Assembly (NCBI GenBank): GCA_039583875.1
Contig: CM077165.1
Span: 78,294,757 to 78,358,756, forward strand
DNA: 64,000 nucleotides
Source of the DNA: Platanthera guangdongensis
Lineage: Eukaryota; Streptophyta; Magnoliopsida; Asparagales; Orchidaceae
Direction of reading: 5' to 3'
Shown here: positions 11,877 through 22,299 of the stretch, in pieces
How positions within the stretch are numbered: position 1 is the first letter of the stretch
Layout of the letters: every line of letters begins with the position of its first letter
Notes under the pieces: model-generated
Told to the model about the DNA's origin: nothing
What the model saw: the letters and a program-made list of their open reading frames with translations, nothing else
Databases searched by the model: none
Made by a program: the position numbers and the translations under genes

Positions 11877-12843
11877 TGAGAATCTTGTGGATTGCATGTA
11901 AACATGTATTTTGTTGGCTATTTGTTCATACGATGAACAGTGTACCTAGTTTTTCTTTTACAATTAATGGCAAGTTCTTTTATTATGAGCTTTTCTATAT
12001 GATAGTTAAATGCTAACATAATAGATACCCTTAGAATGTTCGCTTCCATGGGACATCAAGTACGTGACTTGAATGTGAGAGCCTATGATTTATTTGAAGC
12101 TTCATTTTTAAAGGTCCCTGGTCGAGTATCATCATAGAAGATAAGGGTGATGATGATACATGAAGGCTAGCACGTGCGTTGACTGATGACCGGTTCTCAC
12201 AGGTCATGATATTGTGATATCAAGTCATCACATGGGTACTTGTTAGTGAACAAGTTGTACTGGACAGACCCAACCTGAGGCTACTCTGTGGATTGTCATC
12301 CAATCGTGTCACGAGTAGGTCTCAATTGACAATGGTGTTGTGGTCCTTTGACCTGAAATCACAGCATTCATCAAGTGAGGAAGAGCATGCTTTGATGCCA
12401 TCTAAAGTCTTCCTTGAGAAAGGTTGATGATAAGGGTGGTTGTTGGGCATGTTACGAATCATTTGGGTGTTTGTGTGTGAGCAGATATGGGATTTGTCCT
12501 CCTGTATGATAGGAGTTGCATCCATGGGCCCCTTGATGGAACTGGACTGAGAAATGCATGGCCATGCTTGGTTGAGTCGATATGTGATATTGGACTCACC
12601 ATTCTCTGGAAGTCCGTCCTGAATCAAGAAACTTGGATTGAGCTATTACGAGGGTGACACGGTCCATGCCTCTAGTTCTTTCCGGATGTAAGGGACAAAG
12701 GGACAAAGACAACGCTGATATATTGGTCATAAAGGCTTATGAGTTATAAACTCATATTGCTTGGGGAGCAATGATGCATTACTAGATGCCGCTCATTGTT
12801 TGTGAGGTTTTTGATTTGATACTTTCAAGATCAAGTGGGAGTC
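11877..12843 (+). other. 3' untranslated region and purine tract of element I
   Basis: Roughly 0.96 kb after the pol stop without a convincing gene. The last 11 bases (12833-12843, AAGTGGGAGTC) form the purine-rich tract that primes plus-strand DNA just before the 3' LTR. The 101-codon antisense frame at 12322-12627 has no recognisable motif. Confidence 0.75.
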
Positions 12844-13973
12844 TGTTGGAGTTACCATTGTGATCTAGAAGTGGTCAAACATGTAATCTCACTGCCAACG
12901 CGATATGAGCCTGCAGGGTCGCACATAAGAGATGTGGATAAGTTGGATGATTGACTGTGTTGGTAAAGGTTACCAATCACCGACCTGAATGGGTTTTTGG
13001 GCAAATGTTGCCTTAAAGAGTTCGATGAGTATCGTCGAGAGAGTCGTCGACCGCGGTTCGACGATCGACGAGAATCGTCGAGAGAGTCATCGACCGCGGC
13101 TCGACGATCGACGAGAACCGTCGAGAGTCGTCGACCGCGGCTCGACGATCGACGAGAATCGTCGAGAGTCGTCGACCGCGGCTCGACGATCGACGAGAAT
13201 CGTCGACCGTGGCTCGACGATCGACGAGAATCGTCGAGAGTCGTCGACCGCAGCTCGACGATCGACGAGAATCGTCGATAGTCGTCGACATCGGCTCGAC
13301 AATCGACGAGAATCGTCGAGTATTGTACTCTGATTCTCGCCGATCGTCGCCGATTCTCACCGATTGATACTCACCGATTCTGGAACCCTAAATTTCTGGG
13401 TGGTCTGCGGATAGCGATATTCCTAAGTCTATTTATGCCTCTTCTATAAATAGGCACTTAGGGTTTTCGGGTATTATCTCTCTGGCAGCTGATCGAACCG
13501 AATCCTGCGACGGAAGCGTTCCGCCTTTCCGTTCGTTCCGCTGATCCCGAATCCCGCCGCCGACGGAAGTGTTCCGCCGCCGCCGTGCTCGCTCCGTTGA
13601 CCTCCTCTTCTCCGGCGATCGTCGCTGGTGTTGCTTTTCCTGGCGCGGACCTAGCAGTCCGTGGAATAGCAAGGTGCAGTCTTTCTCCTTCCCGATTTTC
13701 GTGCGATGGAAAGATCAGTGTTCTCCCGCTCGTGTGGATTTCTGCAGAGACGTGGATATTATTCCACGTAGAACTTGCCACTAACAAGAAGACGAAGCTT
13801 GGAGCATCTCCGTTGAGTTGTGACTCAACGCCACCGAGGTAATTTTTATAGTTGTGTGTTAACTTCTTGATTCAACTACCATGGCCCGATCCCATCTCTT
13901 TTGGGTTTTCTTGATGTTTTATTCTTCCGCTGCGTGCACATGCATTGTGCCATCCTCTCAGAGAAACCCAACA
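12844..13973 (+). repeat. 3' LTR of copia element I
   Basis: Begins TGTTGGAGTTACCATTGTGA and ends AACCCAACA; 1130 bp. The TCGACGA array (about 13020-13320) has one shortened unit near 13200 and otherwise matches the 5' LTR. GGACT follows, completing the target duplication. Confidence 0.93.
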
Positions 13974-14543
13974 GGACTCTCTTTCCCAGTCTGCATCTCC
14001 ACTTTTTGTAACCGCGCGCGGTCTGCCGGCTTAATTCTCTAGTTCGCGTGGCCTCTCTTTTTCCCCTAACCGCGCGGCCTGCCGACCTGGCTCTTCAGTC
14101 CGTGCAGTCTCTTCTAGTACCTCTTCCTTAGCCTCCAGCTTCCTCCTTGTACCCCTTTATTGCTTTCTTGTAAAGGTGTATTGCCCAGCTGTAACTCTCA
14201 CTATTAATCAAAGGAAAGCCCGTCGTAAGAGTGGCATTTAAGCCGCGGCGGGCGAAGTCTGCTATTGTCGATGTTAGTGGCCCCCTCTCTTATTCTCAGC
14301 TCCCTCTCGGCGTCAACCATCCAATAACCCTCTGTTCGACAGATCCTGATCAACCTCCTCCACAGCTCTCAGCAAACCTCTCTATCCCCGCAGCCCTCAG
14401 ACAAGCGTTTGCTCCACTCTCAAGCACTTAGAAGTTTCCTTCTCTCCTCTATCCCCGCAACCTTCATCCCCTTCCTCTCCTAGCCCGTGAGATCGAACAT
14501 TCCCTCTGTATTAACTAGGTGATGCCATTTTCAGGCTTCAATA
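13974..14543 (+). repeat. H 5' LTR, right portion
   Basis: Resumes the H LTR exactly where element I split it; GGACTCTCTTTCCCAGTC here matches 20035 onward in the 3' LTR. Ends CTTCAATA where the 3' LTR ends CATCAACA, so the final CA has decayed to TA. I could not recognise a primer-binding site in the bases that follow. Confidence 0.9.
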
Positions 14544-14892
14544 GTTAACATGCGACCTTCAAATCCGAACAGACGGTGAACAGCGACAGTTAGCCATGTC
14601 AGACCATCAGCCAGCTGAGAACTTTGCTACAATTCCTAGAGATGACCCACTCAGGGAGGCCTTTGAGCAATCGCACCTTGAGAATGCTCAGCAATTCCAA
14701 TCAAGTAATAAAATGCTCGCTGTGATCACCCAGTGACTAGACTCTCAACCTGCAGCAGCTCTAGTTGCTTCAGTGGCTCCAATCAATCCAACACCAACAT
14801 TGGAGCATCAGCAAGCTTGTCCTCCAGCCTGCCCACCAAACTATCCTCCTCCTTATATAGCAACCTTCCCGCAATGGTCTGCAGCCCCTTTG

Positions 14893-15240
14893 TGATGCAA
14901 TGACCCAGAGCCGACAAGCTCTGTCGACTAGGCCTCACACCCGGCCTAGCCAGAGGCCCACGTCCGACGGCCCACTGTCGGGATGCAGCCCAAGCACCCC
15001 ACCCATGACCACACCTATTCTCAGTGCAGCGGGATGTTAAGGCAAGGTCTCGAACCCAGCCCCCTTGATAAAGAGCTTTCCTAATGCTCTCATCACCAAC
15101 TGAGCTGTAGTGAGAATATGTGTGGTCATGGGTGGGGTGCTTAGGCTGCAGCCCCGTAGTGGGCCACCGGAGTGGGCCTCTGGCTAGGCCGGGTGTGAGG
15201 CCTTATCGACATAGCGGGTCAGCTCTGGGTCATTGCATCA
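14893..15240. mobile_element. Foldback (MITE-like) element with a tRNA-like core
   Basis: A ~345-bp insertion in H gag with long terminal inverted repeats: TGATGCAATGACCCAGAGC at the left is repeated inverted at the right end. The arms run about 140 bp each (14893-15036 and 15107-15240) with roughly 85% identity by eye. Flanks are CTTTGTGA at 14888-14895 and 15241-15248. The TGA can belong to host or element, so the duplication is 5 bp (CTTTG) with symmetric TGATGC ends or 8 bp (CTTTGTGA). Removing it restores the gag frame. It encodes no transposase and its superfamily is not settled by the ends. Confidence 0.85.
15046..15107 (-). promoter_or_regulatory. tRNA-derived Pol III-type A and B boxes in the foldback loop
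   Basis: On the minus strand CAGCTCAGTTGG (15107-15096) matches the tRNA A-box consensus TRGCNNAGYNGG at 11 of 12 positions. GGTTCGAGACC (15056-15046) matches the B box GGTTCGANTCC at 10 of 11. About 40 nt separate them, within tRNA range. This looks like a tRNA gene or tRNA-derived SINE head between the inverted arms. Whether it is transcribed is not known. Confidence 0.6.
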
Positions 15241-16607
15241 CTTTGTGACCACAAGATGAAGAGTTTGCTGCTCACCAAAACTTCTTCCGGGAAGCATCCC
15301 GTTGAAGTCCTGCAAGAATTCTCAATTATCAGGGAAGTCATCCTTACCCTGCAACTCCTACCTTTGCTCCTTCTGCAGCAACTTTTCCTTTTTATCCTCC
15401 TGCTTCATTTGCAGTTGCAGATTATGCTCCTTTTTATCCTTATGTTGTAGGAGAACAAGAAGAGCCATAACCATTTTTAGAGAATGTTCATCATGAACCT
15501 ACTCCAGCTAACTTTAGAGAGCCCCGGCTACCGATCTACACTGGAGAGACTGATCCAGTGAAGCATCTGCAAGCCTTCGAATCAGCCGTTGCTCTCAAAA
15601 CTCTTTCAGATGCAACTAAGTTCAAGGTCCTTTTCACAACCTTTGATGGACAAGTGGGGGACTGGTTCTATGGACTTCGCCCTCACTCCATCACTTTCTT
15701 TGCTGATCTGCGAAGGGAGTTTCTGCTCAAATTCTCTACTTCCACCAAGAGAAAGGGCGGCCCTGAAGCCCTCTTTGAGATCAAGCAGCGTGGCAATGAA
15801 ACTTGGTCTCAGTTCGTTGATCGATTCCAAAGAGAAATCTTGGACATCGAGATTGTTAGCCAAGAAATGTACTGAGTGGCTCTTATCCACAGTCTTTGTG
15901 AAGGGCCTCTCAAGTTTGAAGCCAATGTCCGAGCACCAAGAACATACCAAGAGTTGATTGCCTTAGCAAACTCATACATCCGAGGTGAAAAGAGCAATCC
16001 ATGCTTCGTCTCCAAGCTCATATCAGAGAAAGATCCTTCTCACAAGCAGCCTCCGAGATCTCCTCACAATGATTTCCCAACTCATTCGAGGAAGGGAAAA
16101 AGATTTCAACGACATTGATATACCTTCCCGAGCCATGATCGTACTCGAGATCCACTACTACCATCAGCTCCATCTTCTCAAACTACTGCAGTTTACCATC
16201 AGCAAGGCTATGACTTGCATGAGTCTGAGATAGATGAAGTCAAACAAGAAGTAATCCAAACCATGAAAGACAGGGCTAATTACAAGAAGCCTTACCGACC
16301 AGCTGATCAAAGGTCTAGGGACTCAGAACCATACTGCGAGTTCCACAAAGAGTGAGGCCACTTGACTGAGAATTGCTGAGCACTCCGCCGACTACTGCAA
16401 AAGATGCTCCAGTAGGGTAAGATGCGAGATCTACTTCCTAAAGATGATTGCCCTGATCCAGCAACCTCAAAGGGCAAGGAAGTTGCAGACATTCCTTGCA
16501 GCTCAAGAGGGGTGAGCCTAGTCGAAGAACCTCCTCTCCTCGTTGTTAATAAAACCGTCAAATGCTTCGATGTCGATGATGAGGGAGTGCTTGGATGGTT
16601 ATTCTAA

Positions 16608-17869
16608 GCCAGCGAAGGACTTCATAGTCCAAATTTTTTCACAACCGTGATGGGTTATCTCTACCCTTACTCTACTCCTTATGATTTCAAACATTTTCAT
16701 TTCAACGAACTTCTAAGTGCTCTTTCATGCTTTTCAATAAAGCTTTTACTAGGGAACTCATACTGACATAGTTCCCTTCTTGTAATGCTTCCTCCTATAT
16801 TCTCTCTTTTCCAAAAGATCGCTGAGCCACTAAGATATCACCGAGTCTTGCTATAGGCCCCCTCGGGGTTGGATTCCGACATAATACCATAGTGACCACA
16901 TATCACGGGGAGAATACTGGACTTTGGATCCAAGCCAGCATATGACACAGAGTGCATGCTAGGGAGGCCACATGTGTTAGTTCTACTGTGCTCTGTTAGG
17001 ATACATTACAGTTACGGTGATATTTGCTTGACAAGCAATGGCGACCAAGCGTAGCCTTGTCTCTTCGATCATCTCACAACTGCGATGGTCGAACGCTCTC
17101 TAAGTTGTCTCAATCCATGCTTTCGCGGGGTCCTCAACTCCACTGATCAATCTACAGACAAGCTATAGGCCTCTTGGCGCAACCAGTCTCATTGATCTGT
17201 GATGTAGTTACCCGAAGCATGTGATCAATGCATCTAGCGATCCTTCTCAGGATTTCCCTAGCTTTTCTCTTTTGTGCCCTCCTAGAGGATGCGCGGCCAG
17301 CCGACTTTGAGTAGGACTATACTCGGGATGAATTTCTCAGGCAAGCGATGCATAAGGCCCACGGGTGATTTCCTGTGGTAGCATCCAGTCTTTCTTGGTC
17401 ATCTCCGAGTATAGGTCTCTTTTTTGTCAACTACCTCTTTCACAGGTGAACATGTTAATCCAACCTACCAAAAGGATTTCCAACAATCATCTTTGCTTAT
17501 GCTCATATTATATGCATTGCTTGCTCAAAGATCTATCAGATGATGACTTACAAGCTCTCTACTTGTATAAGCCTTATTACTCTCACATTTTATTCGTTGC
17601 TTGCTTAAGCGCTATTAGATGAAGGTTCATAGAGCTATTCATTACTCTTATCTAATGCTAATGGCATCAAATAATGATCAAAGCATCTAACGCTCCTTGA
17701 TCATCAAGCCATGCTAGCAAAGTCTAACTAAGATAAACTCTTCTTATCGATCTGGACTTCATAGTAAGGATGCCTCTAATCTAGAAGATCATTACTTTGG
17801 TTTGATCTTCATTCAATTATCAGCAGAGTGTGTCAGGCATTTCCTCTGCTATGTGATCATATCAATCTT
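16608..17869 (+). other. Noncoding interior of element H
   Basis: 1.26 kb after gag with no frame resembling protease, RT, RNase H or integrase on either strand. I see no repeat or hairpin of note here. Pol appears to be absent rather than merely mutated, because there is no domain remnant. Confidence 0.65.
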
Positions 17870-18520
17870 ATCTCATCAATAATTAGCATCTGCAAGCCAG
17901 TCTCAGGTACTTGCAGCTTAACTCATTATTTTATGTCTGCTGCTCATTCTTCTCTTTACAGTGGTTAGCAGGCATCTGCAAGTCATATACAGGTACTTAC
18001 AACCTAGTTTTTATATACCATATCTGCTTCTAACTCTCATTTTGCAGAGATCAGCGGACCCTTGCAAGTTTCTTCACAGGTACTTGCAAGCTATTTTCAC
18101 ATATTTTGGCTGCTCCTAACTCTTCTTGCAGATATCAACATACACTTGCAAGTTTCTTCACAGGTACTTGCAAGTTACTTTCATATACTGTTCCTACTTC
18201 TAACTCTTCTTTTGCAGAGACCGATAGATACCTGTAAGTTGCCTTCAGGTATTTGCGGCTTTCTTTACTCACGAATTTGTTTCTAACTTCACTTTTGCAG
18301 AAACCGGCAAAGACTTGCAAGTTCCTTTCAGGTACTTGCAGCTCATTTTTCTTTCTTGTATACTCCTCACCCTTGCTTTTACAGAGGATAACAGGTGCTT
18401 GCAAGCCTCCATCAGGTACTTGCAAGTTATTATGCTCCTATGTTTTCACTTTCATTTTGCAAAACTCGGTAGAAGAAAAATCTTCTTCATTTTGCAAAGG
18501 CAAACACAGGTACACACAAG
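17870..18520 (+). repeat. ~85-bp tandem array with alternating splice-site motifs (element H)
   Basis: CAGGTAC or a close variant recurs at 17904, 17990, 18077, 18161, 18246, 18329 and 18413 (spacings 83-87 nt) with a weaker copy at 18507. Each unit has CTAAC (or CTCAC), a pyrimidine run and GCAG/ACAG, then 31-32 nt containing CTTGCAAG-like words, then CAG|GT. It lies between gag and the 3' LTR, the same relative place as the 86-bp array of element G. Noncoding: the period is not a multiple of three. Confidence 0.85.
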
Positions 18521-18694
18521 ATGTACCTCCCATACATGCCTACACTAACTTTCCTCTTGCAGGAAAAAGACATGCATCACCAAACTCCTAAGGAGAGGCA
18601 TCAGGTTCTATCTCTCCTTGCCCCTTTCTTTTCCTTTGGGGTGGATCACGATTTTCGTGGGTCTCCTACTTTTTCGAAGTTCTATTCGCAACTT

Positions 18695-18712
18695 AAAAAA
18701 GTGCGGGGATTA
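18695..18712 (+). other. Probable polypurine tract of H
   Basis: AAAAAAGTGCGGGGAT lies directly before the 3' LTR. It is purine-rich with two interruptions, weaker than the tracts of the copia elements, but it is the only candidate at the required place. Confidence 0.5.
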
Positions 18713-20613
18713 TGTTAACCACGAAATCAGCGATCCTTCCCAAGGCAGCCAGCTCGACGGTAGTGGCCTGCTCCAGGTTCCTCCTGGAGGTCACTTCTTA
18801 GTGTGGGCAGACATAATTCTCTGTCCGCTCAGGCCGCACAGCTTGGGCGGTCTCAACAGTCTGACAACCTAGGCCGCGCACCTTCGTTTGGTCGGCAGGG
18901 GCCGCAGACTGCACCTGTAGTCCGCCTCTGCAGGCAGCCCACTTTTTCAGCTTAACCGCAAGGTTGTCTCCGCAGGACTCTCTTTTCTGGACTCAACTCC
19001 CTATACCCCCAGGTCGGCAATAAGCCGCCTCCCTTGCAGGAATTGGACATCCTTAGCCCGCTCCTGCAGGTCGCTCTTCAAGGAAACCAGACCGCTCCAA
19101 CCTCCAAAACAACAATGGCGACCTCTCCGTAGGCTGCCATCTAGCTCGCCAACATGCCTCGCCTGCCTCGTCAATCTGGCAGGTCGCTCAGCCCTTGGCC
19201 ACTAACAACATAAGCAGCCCAATCCTTCGATCCGCCTAAAGAGCGCAGACACTCGCTCTCCGGCTACCCACAAAGATCAGCAACAATACCCAGTTCCTCG
19301 CGAGCTCGGCGGACTCGAAGTACGATCACGACTTCCAGTCCGCCTTCATTGGTGAACCCCAACATCTTCAACAGCGAGGCTCTCCATCCCAGCATAAGCG
19401 GACTCAACTTGTCTGTAGAGGCGGACTCGGCAAACTCCACGGACTCGCTACGCAGTCCGCCTTTCCTTTGCCTCCACCAGCTCTTCTCCAGCGGCAGGGT
19501 CAACCTCCCTCAGTCCGTAGTCTAGGTGAGGACTCAGTCAGTAGTGGCGGACTGCCTCCAGCCCGCCAGGCAGCAGAACATTTTCAAGGCAGTCCCAGAC
19601 GGCGCAGCCTCCTGCGGACTCTGCGGGCACTCTTCAGCTCGCATCTTTAACGCTCGCTCAGTTCAGCTGTGGCGGACTCTACGGATTCCCCTTGCAGTCT
19701 GCCGCTTAGCCTCCAGCATCCTCCACCCCAGCAGCAGGCGGACAATATCAGCCCAGCAGTGGCGGACCCCGCAGACTCTCTTTGCAGTTCGCCATCAGCA
19801 GCACCATCTTCAGAAGCAAGTCCCAGGCCGCACGACCTATTGCGGACTCGACGGACTCCGTCTTCTTCTCTCTCAAGTTACTGTCTCACCGGTGGTAACA
19901 TCACCGCAAGCCGTTACCTCCTCGAGCCTATAAATTGACCACCGTACCTCTCATGGAAGTCAGGTGGGAGACACCCCAAGGTGCTCACGTTCGAAGACAG
20001 CCCATAGCAAGTTCAGCTCTTCAGCCCCTTGCGGACTCTCTTTCCCAGTCCGTATCTCCTCTTTTTGTAACCGTGCACGGTTTGCCGGCTTTAGTCTCCA
20101 GTCCGCATAGCCTCTCTTTTTCCCCTAACCGCGCGGCCTGCCGATATGGCTCTTCAGTCCACGCGGTCTCTTCTAGCACCTCTTCATTTGCCGCCAGCTT
20201 CCACCTTGTACCCCTTTAATGCTTTCTTATAAAGGTGTATTGCCCAGCTGTAACTCTCACTATTAATCAAAGGAAAGCTCGTCGCAAGAGTGGCATTAAA
20301 GCCGCGGCGGGCGAAGTCTGCTATTGCTGCTGCTAGCGGCCCCCTCTCTTCTTCTCAGCTCAGCTCAGCTCCCTCTCGGCATCAACCGTCCAAGTAACCG
20401 TCTGCTCGACAGATCCTGATCAACCTCCTCCGCTGCTCTCAGCAAACCTCTCTATCCCCGCAAACCATCAAAGAAGTGTTTGCTCCATTCTCGAGCACTC
20501 TGAAGCTTCCTTCTCTCCTCTATCCCCGCAACCTTCATACTCTTTCTCTCCTGCCTGTGAGATCGAACATTCCATCCGTGTTTACTAGGCGGTGCCATTT
20601 TCGCGCATCAACA
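18713..20613 (+). repeat. H 3' LTR
   Basis: 1,901 bp, starts TGTTAACC, ends CATCAACA and is followed by the CCTCC duplication. It carries a TATA-like box (19929-19936). It is rich in GCGGACT/CAGTCCGC words (for example 19560-19860) that also pepper the 5' LTR. It preserves the uninterrupted version of the site where element I entered the 5' LTR. The Pro/Ser-rich frames here are LTR sequence, not genes. Confidence 0.9.
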
Positions 20614-20913
20614 CCTCCCGCCTACTATTCACATATATTAGTGAGAGCCTACCCGCATGCTAGGGGCGGGACCCTCACATATCCTAGGCAATTGCAGGTC
20701 TGCTTACGCCACTCACCCACTTAGGCCTCTTGGACCTGAATGCTTCACAAAGCCCTGAACCTGCCGGAAGGGCACACTCAGCGAATACGGGGCTGTACAC
20801 AATCCCAGCTCTTTGTGAGCTAGTCTTATGCTCGGAAAGAAAAGTCAAACCCTTGATATTCAATAAGTGCTTGTTGACTGGAGTGGAAACCTTTATGGGT
20901 CTCTCGACGACTC

Positions 20914-20921
20914 TATAAATA
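20914..20921 (+). promoter_or_regulatory. TATA-like box upstream of the unknown frame in X
   Basis: TATAAATA in CGACTCTATAAATATCCCG, about 75 nt before the ATG at 20995. Spacing is compatible with a short-leader promoter, but this is only positional evidence. Confidence 0.35.
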
Positions 20922-20994
20922 TCCCGATGCCCGACCTTAAAATTATACCTTCCCTAGTCCACTACTCTTCTAATGAATTCTCATCATCTGAAAC

Positions 20995-21780
20995 ATGTAT
21001 GCAAAAATGAGTATGAAACTGCTCTCACAAGAGCACTTGGACCGTCTCGCGACCGTACAGGAAAAGTCCAGCTCCAAAGCCCCTAAATATGCACCCTGGC
21101 TCTTGGCTAAAAGGCCTGCGGATTTGGCCTACTGGCCCAGAAGAGCCAAGACGGTTCGATGAGACCCTGTCGTAAATAAGTCTAATTCGCCAACCCTGAC
21201 CCCTAACCGCGAGAACCATGTTATCCTGACAGAGGTACTTACCCCTCAGCTAGTTTAAATCCTCAATAGTGTTTGTTGAACTGAGCTCTAGGCCTATTCG
21301 CAGGAAACCCTGCCAGTGAGCGACGCTGGCATTCTCCCGAAGAATGCTGAAACCCTCCGACTTCCCGAAGGGAGCGAACAGCTGGCTCCGGAGCCTGGCC
21401 CCCAAGTTACCCTGGGGGAAACCATAGTCATTCCAGGTATGTCTGAGGGTTATCTTCTCGCGTTCGTTGTCCTGTATATCTTCTCGCTCATACTATTTCT
21501 TGTAGCTCCTCACTTTGGGACTATGGGTCTGGCCAGCCCAGTGCCCAGGACCCCGACCGCCGAGATCCACAAAGAGCCAACGCTAGGCTCTCAACGCTCG
21601 ACTGGGAAAGCTCCTGATACCCCGAATCCTACAGAAACACACATGCCAGTCCAAACACCACCCTTCCGGGACGGGGGAAGTCAGGGCACCCACTCTTTAT
21701 GGGATCCTTTAAGGGGAGACCTTGTCCTTAATGCGAGCCACCAGGAGGGAGATCTATTCCTATGCAGGGTAAAGTGTTGA
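20995..21780 (+). pseudogene. Decayed ORF of unknown function with one predicted membrane segment
   Basis: A single frame of ~262 codons from ATG 20995 to TGA 21778. It is interrupted by four stops in its middle third (TGA 21160, TAA, TGA and TAG between 21250 and 21290), each one transition from CGA, CAA, TGG or CAG. The N-terminal 55 codons are charged (LLSQEHLDRLATVQEKSSSK) and end in a Trp/Arg-rich patch. The last ~150 codons hold a hydrophobic stretch YLLAFVVLYIFSLILFLVA, long enough to span a membrane, then a Pro/Thr-rich tail. I do not recognise it. The 62-codon frame at 20730-20918, in another phase, may belong to the same unit. Confidence 0.4.
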
Positions 21781-21894
21781 ATCTCCCCCTTCTCGGTTGA
21801 ATCTAATCCTGATGGCAGCCGAAACCTCTTGCTAGTCATGGAACTAGTGGAGACCGTGCCATCTTGTCTCTAACCACAATGGTCTGGTTGGAGC

Positions 21895-22287
21895 TGTAGC
21901 AACGTACAGATGATTAACCTCAACTGTGGTCTGATGGATACCCGTGATTGTAGTCCGATAGCATGCAGGAGCTACAGTTATGTTTATAGTCATAACTACG
22001 GATAGGTGTCAAACAACAATTGCGGTTTGGCAGCCTGTTTCAGCAGTCTACCTTGGTTGTTTGGCGGCTTTGCTAGAAGCTGGTTGCAGTTCTATTGTTG
22101 GTTGTATAGTGGGCGGTTTGACAATGTCAAACTGCATAATCTGCACGACTTGTATCTAGTCCCACATCATGTGTTGTATTCTCTCACCACCCCCGATTTC
22201 TATAAATAAGGGGGCATATCTATGTACTCTTTATCTTTTGAAGAAATAAAGTTTGCGGTTTATTTAGCTCTTTGTCAATTTTTCACA
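21895..22287 (+). repeat. Probable 5' LTR of copia element E
   Basis: The right end is firm: TTTTTCACA directly before the primer site. The left end is inferred from TGTAGCAACGTACAG, comparable to TGTTGCAGAATAGAG of element C, giving ~393 bp against 364 bp in B and C. TATAAATA at 22201-22208 and the word GTCCCACAT upstream also occur in comparable places in B and C. Confidence 0.5.
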
Positions 22288-22299
22288 TGGTATTAGAAC
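22288..22299 (+). other. Primer-binding site of element E
   Basis: TGGTATTAGAAC, two changes from TGGTATCAGAGC, the initiator tRNA-Met complement. It abuts the LTR as in elements B and C. Confidence 0.75.

Larger units (their letters stand above)
5776..13973 (+). mobile_element. Complete Ty1/copia element I
   Basis: This full-length element of 8,198 bp has LTRs of 1160 and 1130 bp (TGTTGG ... CCAACA), an initiator-Met primer site, a single gag-pol coding region in the copia order (gag, protease, integrase, RT, RNase H), and a purine tract before the 3' LTR. Target duplication is AGACT (5771-5775) and GGACT (13974-13978). The mismatch is a G-to-A at a former CpG, since the undisturbed homologous site in H's other LTR reads TGCGGACT near 20030. 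The coding region has three stops and two frameshifts, so this copy is inactive. Confidence 0.93.
14596..16607 (+). pseudogene. TAT/Ogre-type gag (element H), split by a foldback element
   Basis: The first ATG is at 14596 (MSDHQPAENFATIP). After the foldback element the frame continues without any frameshift to 16607. Features in order: proline-rich linker; a retrotransposon gag core (LKTLSDATKFKVLF ... VGDWFYGLRPHSITFFADLR ... ETWSQFVDRFQREI); an LIALANSYIRGE stretch; and CEFHKE-GHLTENC, the zinc-binding pattern typical of TAT/Ogre gags. About nine in-frame stops interrupt it (such as 14734-14736 and 14893-14895). Each one read is explained by CGA, CAA, CAG or TGG losing one base to C-to-T or G-to-A. 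Gag would assemble particles; no enzyme domain follows. Confidence 0.85.
4494..20613 (+). mobile_element. Non-autonomous TAT-lineage gypsy element H (gag only), with nested insertions
   Basis: The element is bounded by two ~1.9-kb LTRs and a perfect 5-bp duplication CCTCC (4489-4493 and 20614-20618). Without the nested copia element I (5776-13973) and the foldback element (14893-15240) it is about 7.6 kb. The interior encodes only a gag with a zinc-knuckle region of TAT/Ogre type. The 2.1 kb between gag and the 3' LTR has no protease, RT or integrase signal, so movement would have depended on proteins from another element, as in terminal-repeat retrotransposons with a GAG domain. LTR tips have mutated (AG at the start of the 5' LTR, TA at its end; the 3' LTR keeps TG...CA). 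Confidence 0.85.
20614..21894 (+). other. Right part of anonymous segment X
   Basis: Continuation of the sequence left of H, now 1.28 kb. It includes imperfect inverted repeats near 20639-20680 (GTGAG...CTCAC), a TATAAATA at 20914-20921, and the decayed frame at 20995-21780. It ends where the putative LTR of copia element E begins. It has no LTR ends, primer site or known domain that would assign it to a class. Confidence 0.5.

Noticed and set aside
15256..15957. Additional frames overlapping the H gag in other phases
   Set aside because: The gag phase carries all recognisable motifs; the others are shadows.
20614..21894. Assigning segment X to an organelle or virus
   Set aside because: Composition and a TATA box are suggestive only; no gene or motif allows the assignment.
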